Positions 1 through 6,108 of a stretch of DNA of 6,108 nucleotides are shown in pieces. The stretch comes from Calditrichaceae bacterium (GTDB lineage: Bacteria > Calditrichota > Calditrichia > Calditrichales > Calditrichaceae): contig JAUVIB010000208.1 of assembly GCA_030592985.1 (NCBI GenBank), forward strand, positions 1 to 6,108, written 5' to 3'. Made by a program: the position numbers and the translations under genes. Under the pieces are notes generated by a model that had not been told where the DNA came from, searched no databases, and was given only the letters and a program-made list of their open reading frames with translations. Positions within the stretch are counted from its first letter, which is position 1; each line of letters starts with the position of its first letter.

Positions 1-12
1 AGTCACATTTTT

Positions 13-93
13 CGTCATTTCGACCATAGGGAGAAATCTTAACTTTAACATTTACAATGATTTATAGATTTCTCGACTTCGCTCGAAATGACA
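13..93. repeat. Intergenic inverted repeat, probable dispersed MITE/REP-like element
   Basis: Two arms face each other in the non-coding left end. The left arm (13-39) begins CGTCATTTCGACC and ends GGGAGAAATCT. The right arm (66-93) read on the minus strand begins TGTCATTTCGAGCG and ends GTCGAGAAATCT. They match at both ends and differ in the centre, around a 26-base AT-rich spacer (40-65). From general knowledge, sequences of the type TCATTTCGAGCGAAG...GAGAAATC recur between genes in many Bacteroidota genomes; that this copy belongs to such a family is inference, since only one copy is visible. It lies about 130 bases past the comM stop, so it could also act as a 3' RNA hairpin. No transposase is present. 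Confidence 0.65.
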
Positions 94-220
94 TTTTCCT
101 CACTTTTCGTTCAGACACTATATATAGTTTTGGGTAACAAATTTCATAACTATATTAAATTATTGTACATGCTTTTAGTGTAGAACTCTGAACATTTGAA
201 TCCTGAACATCTAACCCATA
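94..220. other. Non-coding AT-rich spacer downstream of comM
   Basis: There is no credible reading frame or RNA gene here. The stretch contains a 12-base palindrome (117-128, ACTATATATAGT), a weak AT-only inverted repeat (122-129 with 148-155, 18-base loop), and a short degenerate repeat of GAAC/GAAT at 183, 190, 198 and 205, which includes two exact copies of CTGAACAT (188-195 and 203-210). None of these has the GC-rich stem and following T-run of a classical rho-independent terminator on the minus strand, so the transcription end of comM cannot be placed. Confidence 0.5.
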
Positions 221-1762
221 TTAAGCCCACAATTCCCTGTCAAGACTCCTATACTGAATAGCTTCGCTAATATGTACAGGAAGTATGTCCATTACTCCTG
301 CCAGATCGGCAATTGTTCTGGATACTTTTAAAATTCTATCATAAGCTCTGGCAGATAAGCCGAATTGAGTAATAGCTGTTTTTAACAAATCCATACCGGA
401 TTGATCCAGTTTACAATATTTTCGAATATGCGAAGAAAGCATATCCGCATTGCAGAATATTTTCTTTTCATTTTTAAAGCGGGAAATTTGATATTCGCGT
501 GACTTTCTGGCTCTCTCTCTGATGATATCTGATGGTTCACCACTGCGGTCAGAGGATAATTCTTTGAATTTTACAGCGGGCACCTCGATATGAATGTCAA
601 TACGATCCAGTAAAGGACCTGAAATACGAGAACGGTATTTTTGAATTTGGGGAAGGGCGCAGGAACAAGAATGTGAAGGATCCCCATAATAGCCACATGG
701 GCATGGATTCATTGCTGCTAATAACATGAAATTAGCAGGATAAGTAAGTGACATGGCTGCCCTTGAGATTGTCACATTAGCATCTTCCATTGGTTGACGC
801 ATTACTTCTAATACATTTTTTTTAAACTCGGGAAGTTCATCCAAAAATAAAACTCCATGATGAGCAAGGCTTACTTCTCCCGGCCTGGGATATTTACCTC
901 CACCTACTAATGCAGCATCGGAAATTGTATGATGTGGAGAACGAAATGGACGAACAGCAACTAAACCATGATCTTCTGGCAGCAATCCGCTGATAGAATG
1001 AATTTTTGTTGTTTCTATTGCCTCTTCAATGGTCATAAGCGGAAGAATAGAGGGAAAGCGCTTAGCCAACATTGTTTTACCCGATCCCGGTGGGCCAATC
1101 ATAATTAAATTATGTCCTCCTGCTGCGGCAACTTCCATGGAACGCTTTACATGTTCCTGTCCTTTAACATCACTGAAATCAAGATAGTTATCAAGTTCAG
1201 AGCTAAATAACTCATCGATATTTAGCTCAAATGGTTCTATTGAGGCTTTACCATTTAATAGTTCAACGGTTTGCGTCAAGTTTTTAACAGGAAAAATATT
1301 TAATCCTTTACCGGCCATAGCTGCTTCACGGGCATTTCTTTTGGGAATAATTATATTTTTATAACCCATTTCCCTGGCTGTAATAGCTATTGATAAAACA
1401 CCGTGAACTGCCCTGATATTTCCGTCTAATGCCAATTCTCCTAAAACAATGAACTCTTCTAAAATATCGGATTTAATATCATCCTGTGCCTGCAATATTC
1501 CAATTGCAATTGGAAGGTCATAGGATGAACCCTCTTTCTTAATATCGGCAGGGGCCAGATTTATGGTTATTCTACGTTGATGGGCAAATTGAAAATCTGA
1601 ATTTTTAATGGCTGAAACAACTCGTTCTCTGCTTTCTTTAACAGCGTTATCCGGAAGACCAACAATACCGAAATATGGAATACTTCGCTCAATATGAGTT
1701 TCAACTTCAACAATATAGGCGTCAATTCCCATTACTGCAGAACTATGCACTTTAGAAATCAT
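221..1762 (-). CDS. comM: ComM/YifB-family AAA+ ATPase (Mg-chelatase-like)
   Basis: This is a complete 513-residue protein, close to the usual ~500 residues of the YifB/ComM family. The N-terminal ChlI-like domain (about 20-140) is of the fold related to the Lon protease domain. The AAA+ core has Walker A GPPGSGKT (223-230), Walker B VLFLDEL (304-310, D308/E309) and SRISGPLLDRIDIHIE (378-393) with the family's arginine motifs. Four cysteines in NPCPCGYYGDPSHSCSC (354, 356, 366, 368) are a probable zinc site. A C-terminal Mg-chelatase-like helical domain (about 410-510) follows. In Vibrio, ComM is a hexameric helicase that promotes branch migration while incoming DNA is integrated during natural transformation; the role in this organism is inferred only. 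The family is often mislabelled as magnesium chelatase, but no chlorophyll genes are nearby. The ATG is supported by a strong ribosome binding site and the expected N-terminus. The gene follows tag after 33 bases. Confidence 0.95.
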   Translation of the reverse strand: MISKVHSSAVMGIDAYIVEVETHIERSIPYFGIVGLPDNAVKESRERVVSAIKNSDFQFAHQRRITINLAPADIKKEGSSYDLPIAIGILQAQDDIKSDILEEFIVLGELALDGNIRAVHGVLSIAITAREMGYKNIIIPKRNAREAAMAGKGLNIFPVKNLTQTVELLNGKASIEPFELNIDELFSSELDNYLDFSDVKGQEHVKRSMEVAAAGGHNLIMIGPPGSGKTMLAKRFPSILPLMTIEEAIETTKIHSISGLLPEDHGLVAVRPFRSPHHTISDAALVGGGKYPRPGEVSLAHHGVLFLDELPEFKKNVLEVMRQPMEDANVTISRAAMSLTYPANFMLLAAMNPCPCGYYGDPSHSCSCALPQIQKYRSRISGPLLDRIDIHIEVPAVKFKELSSDRSGEPSDIIRERARKSREYQISRFKNEKKIFCNADMLSSHIRKYCKLDQSGMDLLKTAITQFGLSARAYDRILKVSRTIADLAGVMDILPVHISEAIQYRSLDRELWA

Positions 1763-1767
1763 CCCAT

Positions 1768-1774
1768 CTCCTCT
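1768..1774 (-). promoter_or_regulatory. Ribosome binding site of comM
   Basis: Read on the minus strand this is AGAGGAG, five bases before the ATG at 1762-1760. It is a near-perfect Shine-Dalgarno sequence and fixes the comM start. It stands out because the other starts visible in the window have only weak purine stretches or none. Confidence 0.8.
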
Positions 1775-1795
1775 ATCTTTTGCTAAATAATATTT

Positions 1796-2359
1796 TTATA
1801 CTTCATTATATCTGAAACAATCAATAGTATGATCATTAACCATTCCGGTGGCCTGCATATGAGCATAGCATACCGTTGAGCCAACAAATTTAAAGCCCAC
1901 TTTCTTCAACTCTGCACTCATTTTATCAGAAACAGGTGTATTTGCCGGTATTTCATCAATTGTTTTCCTATGATTCTTAATAGGAATTCCATCGACAAAT
2001 TGCCAGATGTAAGAATCAAAAGAGCCGTATTTTTCCACAACATTTAAAAATGCAATAGCATTGCTTATTGCTGCTTTTATTTTAAGTTTGTTTCTAATAA
2101 TTCCCGAATTATTCATTAATTCATTAAACTTTTCATTATTGTATTGACTGATTATTAGCGGATCAAAATTATTAAAGGCGCTTCTAAAATTCTCACGTTT
2201 TTTTAATACTGTGATCCAGCTAAGTCCTGCCTGAAATCCCTCAAGAATTAAAAACTCAAACAGCAAACGGTCATTATGTATAGGTACTCCCCACTCCGTA
2301 TCATGATATTGAATATAAATATTATTATCAGCTAGTACCCAGGAACAACGATTTTTCAT
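1796..2359 (-). CDS. tag: DNA-3-methyladenine glycosylase I
   Basis: This enzyme removes 3-methyladenine from alkylated DNA, starting base excision repair in the cytoplasm. The 187 residues match the length of E. coli TAG. The sequence keeps the family pattern throughout: YHDTEWGVP (18-26), LEGFQAGLSWITVLKKREN (39-57), SGIIRNKLKI (85-94), GFKFVGSTVCYAHMQATG (155-172) and VNDH (174-177). The glutamate important for base recognition is E40, inside LEGFQAG. The zinc snap that ties the two termini together is intact: C5, H19, H177 and C181. The ATG at 2359 gives C5 at the expected place, which supports this start although no good ribosome binding site precedes it. The gene begins 7 bases after the stop of the cyclase gene, so co-transcription and perhaps translational coupling are likely. 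No adaptive-response regulator (ada) or alkA is visible nearby. Confidence 0.96.
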   Translation of the reverse strand: MKNRCSWVLADNNIYIQYHDTEWGVPIHNDRLLFEFLILEGFQAGLSWITVLKKRENFRSAFNNFDPLIISQYNNEKFNELMNNSGIIRNKLKIKAAISNAIAFLNVVEKYGSFDSYIWQFVDGIPIKNHRKTIDEIPANTPVSDKMSAELKKVGFKFVGSTVCYAHMQATGMVNDHTIDCFRYNEV

Positions 2360-2366
2360 AACATTC

Positions 2367-2990
2367 TCACTTTCTTATTGCTACAGCCCTAACAGGAGAG
2401 CCCTCAATTGATTTTATTTTTAGTGGAAAAACAAATAAATCAATAATTTCATTATTAAGCGGTTCTAATCCTGTCAAATTTTCTATTATTAAAATATTTT
2501 TCTCGAGAAATATATGATGAATGGGGAAATTAAAATTTTCTATTTTATCGACGGAACATGTATCAAATCCGACAGACTTTAACTCATGTCTTACAATTAA
2601 TTTGGTTAAATGAACAGGCAGTACGGGATAATTCACAAAATAATCCGGAGTACCCCATTTTTTATGCCAATTTGTGTTAATAATAAGATGTTCAAAGTTT
2701 TGTTCAGTTGGAAAGTTGAAGTTGATTTCTCCGGTTTTATCATACTCCGCTTTAGCAATAAAGGCTTTTCCGGTAAAGTGTGCCAGGGTAAACTCATCAA
2801 GGTTTTTTCCGTTTTTTATTATATGTCCCGGAGAGTCTATATGTGTTGCTAAATGTGTAGTAAGAATTATTTTATGCTCAATATAACCATCAGAATTTAA
2901 GTCAGCAATTTTATTGATTTCAGGATTTGGATCACCTGGATAAACCAATGTATTGTTGTCAATAGTATGTGATAAATCAAATATTTTCAT
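2367..2990 (-). CDS. Cyclase family / kynurenine formamidase-like metal-dependent hydrolase
   Basis: This 207-residue protein belongs to the cyclase superfamily (PF04199), whose members include KynB-type arylformamidases and other metal-dependent amide or ester hydrolases. Family signatures are DLSHTI (5-10), YPGDP (17-21), the metal motif HLATHIDSPGH (46-56, with H46, H50, D52 and H56), GFDTCSVD (141-148), HHIFLEKNILIIENL (158-172, with H158/H159 and E170) and GSPVRAVAIR (197-206). The usual motif is HxGTHxDxPxH; here alanine (A48) replaces the glycine, while all charged ligands remain. No signal peptide is evident, so it is probably cytoplasmic. The ATG gives the normal N-terminus, but the upstream sequence is AT-rich with no Shine-Dalgarno. 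No tryptophan catabolism genes (kynA, kynU) are nearby, so I leave the substrate and symbol open. tag follows 7 bases downstream. Confidence 0.9.
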   Translation of the reverse strand: MKIFDLSHTIDNNTLVYPGDPNPEINKIADLNSDGYIEHKIILTTHLATHIDSPGHIIKNGKNLDEFTLAHFTGKAFIAKAEYDKTGEINFNFPTEQNFEHLIINTNWHKKWGTPDYFVNYPVLPVHLTKLIVRHELKSVGFDTCSVDKIENFNFPIHHIFLEKNILIIENLTGLEPLNNEIIDLFVFPLKIKSIEGSPVRAVAIRK

Positions 2991-3049
2991 TTTATTTATA
3001 AAGCTAATTTAAAAAACCGGAAATTTTTTATGACATTTATTTTTCATCA
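2991..3049 (-). other. AT-rich gap between VWA gene and cyclase gene
   Basis: This 59-base gap is the only one in the gene series wide enough to hold a promoter. On the minus strand TAGCTTTA (3007-3000) partly fits the Bacteroidota -7 element TAnnTTTG, about 10 bases before the cyclase ATG, but no matching -33 TTG is clear. A 7-bp A/T-only inverted repeat (3010-3016 with 3024-3030) is too weak to call a terminator. Whether the cyclase-tag-comM genes have their own promoter is therefore open. Confidence 0.3.
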
Positions 3050-5149
3050 TCATAATAACCTATTTTTTTTTCGTAGAATCCATTCTAATGTTATCAGTAT
3101 AATTATTATTATTAACAAAACAGGTTTATACCATAAATCGATATTATTTTCTTTTATTTCAGTTGAAGGTTTGATTTGCAATTGGTTTAATAAAGAATCT
3201 GATTCAACTGTATTATTAAAATAAGTTCCACCGCTACGTTTTGCAATATTTTTTAAAAATTCTACATTTTGTGAAGTTGTTAAAAATTCTTTCTCTACAG
3301 GAATAACTTCTAATATCAGCCTTACTTGACCTAAAAGTAAACCACCTGAATATCCACGGGCGTTAATAATATATTTCCCCTCACCGGGAGGATAAAATTC
3401 TGCTAAATAATTTCCGCTGCTGTCATTGACAGCATCCACATTAAAAGATTGTTTGTTCCACGATATATTCATTTCAACATTTCCCGTGGTCAGTGGATCA
3501 AAGTTGCTATCATAAAGATTTATTCTTAACCTTATCTTTTCTCCCAATTTAAAGATTCTTCTATCACTATGTAAGGTGACCTGATTTAATTTTGAAGTAT
3601 TAGATACCCAATAAACCAGATTAGACAAAAGTTTTTTGTAGCCGGAGATAAGGTCAGGATAATTTTTAAGTGTAAAATACCACCTCCAATACCCTTCTCC
3701 ATTCATATAGGCAGTACGATTTTTCCCCTGATTTAATATTGTGATAACCGGTATTTCTTTCTCATTAATTAAACCGCTTAATATTGTCTTTGCACGTTTT
3801 TTTTTAGATTCAGGTATATATTGAATGTTCAAAGGAGGTATTTTCTGCCAGAATTCATTATTTAAATAAGTATTTGTAAATAAATTCAAAAGCGGGTCTG
3901 TAAAATTCGAAACATGTATCTCCTCCATTGATATTTTCTTTGGAATATCATTAAAAGGAAGTAAGGAGTTAAATATTTTAAGTTTTGCTAAATTATTCTG
4001 CTTTCCCTGTTTAATAATCAATCCCGGATGTCGTTTCGAAAACACGTTTTTTAAAATATTTAATGTTTTGGCAGTTGTAAACGGACCTGGAAAATTGCTA
4101 AAAAATATCACATCAAGACTATCGAGTTTATATTCAGGCGAATTATAGTTATTTATATGATCGACGTATTTAAATACATCAAAATCATTAATCTCGGAGA
4201 GAAGTAAAGATATAAATTTGCTATCATAATCGGGTATACCAATAAACAGGCCGATACTTCTATTTTTCTTAATTGTTTTCTGAACAAAAGTTCTTCTGTT
4301 GTTTTTTACATTTTCTTCACCTTTCAGTGTATCCATTATAACTGTGTAACGAATAAGCCCCGTTCTATGAGGAATATAACTAAATTGAATACCTTGTTCA
4401 GTTCCCGGCAACATGTCTTGTATTATTTTGCTTTTTATTAGATTTTTACCCGCAAACAAATTTAACTTTATTTTTCTGTTAAAGTTGTTCTTTATATTGC
4501 CTATTTGAACCTCAATTATTTCATCATTATTCAACCGGGCAACCGAATTATATTTCAAATCAGATATGTAAATATCAGCTCCCGTATTAATTTTACCAAT
4601 ACCGATTGCAATAATAGGTATTGGTAATTCGGAGAAAACTCTTGATTCTGTATTATTTCCATCAGATAAAATTATAATTTTTGAGAATTTCATTTGATGA
4701 GATTCTTTTATCACAGCGTCAAAGTTTGTGCCATATTCTGTTATCATTAAACTATCCCCGGTGATCCGGGAAATTTTGTCATTAAATTGGTACCAATACA
4801 CCTCTAAATTATCAGGAAGATTATTTTTTATTCCTCGGATAACTTCCTCTGTTTCCTGAAATCGTCCATCAATGCCCATAGAAGCAGAATTATCTATAAA
4901 GATAGCAACCTTAGGTAAAATCTCTTCCTGGTATATCAGGGAAAGCTTAGGAGAAAACAGCAGTACCATTATTAACAAAAAAACAATTGTCCGTAACGTC
5001 ATAAGAACATAACGAACTGGAGATTTTATTTCAGGAACAGTTTTCTTATAGAGCCAGTATGAAAAAGTAGCAGCCACGCCCGCTATTAAAAGAATAATTA
5101 TAAATGGAATATTTAAACTGATATATTCGGGGAAAATAATAGGTTGCAT
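3050..5149 (-). CDS. Membrane-anchored von Willebrand A domain protein, function unknown
   Basis: This is a 699-residue envelope protein. Two hydrophobic helices at about 14-34 and 47-66 are followed by a VWA domain (about 79-190) with a complete MIDAS metal site: DNSAS (D86, S88, S90), T141 in GTNFD, and D163 in LSDGN. A beta-rich segment (about 195-290) follows, then a region resembling a class I glutamine amidotransferase fold (about 297-480: GLFIGIPDYD, DVIFFSNFPGPF), in which I see no catalytic cysteine. Next come a GEGYWRWYF motif (484-492), an Ig-like beta domain (about 522-616), a FLKNIAKRSGGTYF segment (631-644) and a final transmembrane helix (about 675-691) with a basic tail. This layout resembles BatA-like and uncharacterised VWA membrane proteins of Bacteroidota and relatives. 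The large central part is probably extracytoplasmic (inference), with adhesion, sensing or envelope assembly as possible roles. The start lies 8 bases after the tsaD stop, with only a weak AAAGAG upstream. Confidence 0.85.
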   Translation of the reverse strand: MQPIIFPEYISLNIPFIIILLIAGVAATFSYWLYKKTVPEIKSPVRYVLMTLRTIVFLLIMVLLFSPKLSLIYQEEILPKVAIFIDNSASMGIDGRFQETEEVIRGIKNNLPDNLEVYWYQFNDKISRITGDSLMITEYGTNFDAVIKESHQMKFSKIIILSDGNNTESRVFSELPIPIIAIGIGKINTGADIYISDLKYNSVARLNNDEIIEVQIGNIKNNFNRKIKLNLFAGKNLIKSKIIQDMLPGTEQGIQFSYIPHRTGLIRYTVIMDTLKGEENVKNNRRTFVQKTIKKNRSIGLFIGIPDYDSKFISLLLSEINDFDVFKYVDHINNYNSPEYKLDSLDVIFFSNFPGPFTTAKTLNILKNVFSKRHPGLIIKQGKQNNLAKLKIFNSLLPFNDIPKKISMEEIHVSNFTDPLLNLFTNTYLNNEFWQKIPPLNIQYIPESKKKRAKTILSGLINEKEIPVITILNQGKNRTAYMNGEGYWRWYFTLKNYPDLISGYKKLLSNLVYWVSNTSKLNQVTLHSDRRIFKLGEKIRLRINLYDSNFDPLTTGNVEMNISWNKQSFNVDAVNDSSGNYLAEFYPPGEGKYIINARGYSGGLLLGQVRLILEVIPVEKEFLTTSQNVEFLKNIAKRSGGTYFNNTVESDSLLNQLQIKPSTEIKENNIDLWYKPVLLIIIIILITLEWILRKKNRLL

Positions 5150-5157
5150 TTTGCTCT

Positions 5158-6108
5158 TTACCTATGCGATGATAATTTCAGTGAAGGGAAAGCATTTAGC
5201 GATTGTTCGGATACCTTTCCAAGCTGTAAGTATTCCAGACCAACCCTGGCTATCATCGCTGCATTATCGGTACAGTATACTATCTCAGGAATATAAAACT
5301 CTTTTCCGGCTTCAGAGCATTTTTTTTTTAATTCTGTTCTTAAATAAGAGTTTGCTGCAACACCGCCGGCAATTCCAATCCGATCAATTTTATTATCTTT
5401 AGCCGCTTTCATTGTTTTATTAACAAGAACATCTATCGCGGCTGCCTGATAGGAAGCACAAATATCGGAAAAATGTTTTTCGATGTATTCAGGAGATTTA
5501 TCTTGTAAAAATACTAATAAAGATGTTTTTAAGCCGCTATAACTAAAATCATAGGTTTCATATTTTGTTAATCCATGCGGGAATTTGTGAAATGACTTAT
5601 CACCTTTTTTTGCAAATTTATCTATATCAGGGCCTGCAGGATACCCAAGTCCCAACATTTTACCACCCTTGTCAAAGGCTTCTCCAACTGCATCATCGCG
5701 GGTTTGACCTAAGATATCATAAGATAGATTATCTTTCATCAAAACAATTTGAGTATGCCCGCCGGATACTACAAGAAATATAATGGGAAATTTATATTTC
5801 TTTTGAGATAACAGTGTTCCATATAAATGTCCTTCCATATGATTTACTCCAACAAAAGGAGTATTTAAAGCCAATGACAACCCTTTAACATAGTTTAATC
5901 CAACCAACAAAGCACCAACTAACCCTGGTCCATTAGTAACAGCCAACCCTTCTATTTCTGCTAAATCAATCTTAGCTTTTAGTAATGCTTTTTTAACAAT
6001 AGGCATAATAAGGCGGATATGTGCACGTGAAGCCAGCTCCGGCACAACTCCACCGAACTTTGAGTGTATTTCTTGTGAAGAAATTATATTGGATAGAACA
6101 GAATTGTC
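5158..6108 (-). CDS. tsaD: tRNA N6-threonylcarbamoyladenosine transferase TsaD, 5'-truncated by window edge
   Basis: TsaD (Gcp/YgjD) transfers the threonylcarbamoyl group to A37 of ANN-decoding tRNAs, working with TsaB and TsaE in bacteria. The frame stays open to position 6108. The first visible codons (DNSVLSNIISSQ, then FGGVVPELASRAH) are the normal family N-terminal region, so the GTG at 6045 is an internal valine, not the start. About 20 residues, including the usual GIESSCDET motif, lie beyond the edge. In the 316 visible residues the metal ligands are present: HMEGH (H90, H94) and D281 in YCTDNAAM. Also intact are VSGGHTQ (114-120), GEAFDKGGKMLGLGYPAG (142-159), FSYSGLKTS (188-196) and GGVAANSYLR (248-257). 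A run of ten A (5320-5329) codes for LKKK near residue 261. The VWA gene begins 8 bases downstream, suggesting one transcript. No tsaB or tsaE is in the window. Confidence 0.97.
   Translation of the reverse strand, partial: DNSVLSNIISSQEIHSKFGGVVPELASRAHIRLIMPIVKKALLKAKIDLAEIEGLAVTNGPGLVGALLVGLNYVKGLSLALNTPFVGVNHMEGHLYGTLLSQKKYKFPIIFLVVSGGHTQIVLMKDNLSYDILGQTRDDAVGEAFDKGGKMLGLGYPAGPDIDKFAKKGDKSFHKFPHGLTKYETYDFSYSGLKTSLLVFLQDKSPEYIEKHFSDICASYQAAAIDVLVNKTMKAAKDNKIDRIGIAGGVAANSYLRTELKKKCSEAGKEFYIPEIVYCTDNAAMIARVGLEYLQLGKVSEQSLNAFPSLKLSSHR

Noticed and set aside
122..155. Possible terminator hairpin downstream of comM
   Set aside because: An eight-base AT-rich stem with an 18-base loop and no following T-run on the minus strand.
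221..1762. Magnesium chelatase subunit ChlI (bacteriochlorophyll synthesis)
   Set aside because: The N-terminal Lon-like domain, the cysteine cluster and the length are those of YifB/ComM, and no partner chelatase or pigment genes are present.
2610..2886. Plus-strand open frames of 80 and 70 codons opposite the cyclase gene
   Set aside because: They lie wholly within a conserved minus-strand gene, overlap each other, and their translations show no recognisable domain; they are antisense shadows.
3010..3030. Possible terminator hairpin between the VWA and cyclase genes
   Set aside because: The stem is seven A/T pairs with no GC pair, too weak to be called a terminator.
3030..3224. Plus-strand open frame opposite the end of the VWA gene
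   Set aside because: It is antisense to the coding region of the C-terminal membrane helix; its hydrophobic look comes from the AT-rich complement.
5151..5783. Plus-strand open frames opposite tsaD
   Set aside because: tsaD on the minus strand is conserved throughout, and these frames have no independent support.
6043..6045. GTG as the start codon of tsaD
   Set aside because: The frame continues upstream to the window edge with typical TsaD N-terminal sequence, so this GTG is the internal valine before PELASRAH.
1..6108. A new defence, mobile or biosynthetic system spanning the window
   Set aside because: Four of the five genes belong to well-known families with separate roles, and there is no transposase, integrase, array, toxin pair or synthase to support a system.

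Overview
The window is compact, AT-rich chromosomal DNA. Five genes all lie on the minus strand and together fill nearly all of it. Very weak Shine-Dalgarno signals at most starts, runs of A in coding sequence, the domain style of the large von Willebrand A (VWA) membrane protein, and an intergenic repeat of the TCATTTCGAGCGAAG type all suggest a Bacteroidota or related (FCB group) bacterium. That placement is inference; no rRNA or other decisive marker is present.

In the direction of transcription (right to left) the layout is as follows. The 3' part of tsaD (tRNA t6A synthesis) runs in from the right edge, missing about 20 N-terminal codons. Eight bases later comes a 699-residue membrane-anchored VWA protein of unknown role. 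After a 59-base AT-rich gap there is a cyclase / kynurenine-formamidase-like metal hydrolase. It is followed after 7 bases by tag (3-methyladenine DNA glycosylase I), and after 33 bases by a comM/yifB-type AAA+ ATPase with a strong ribosome binding site. The last 220 bases, at the left edge, contain no gene. They hold an inverted repeat that looks like a dispersed intergenic element, plus a short GAAC-type repeat.

The short spacings and shared strand fit one or two transcription units, with the 59-base gap the only plausible internal break. The genes do not form an obvious pathway. They are housekeeping or maintenance functions: tRNA modification, alkylation repair, DNA branch migration, an unassigned hydrolase and an unassigned envelope protein. 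I see no mobile element, CRISPR array, RNA gene, phage gene or defence system, and no convincing case for a new system. The least understood component is the VWA membrane protein. A few secondary-structure and homopolymer features are listed as minor leads.
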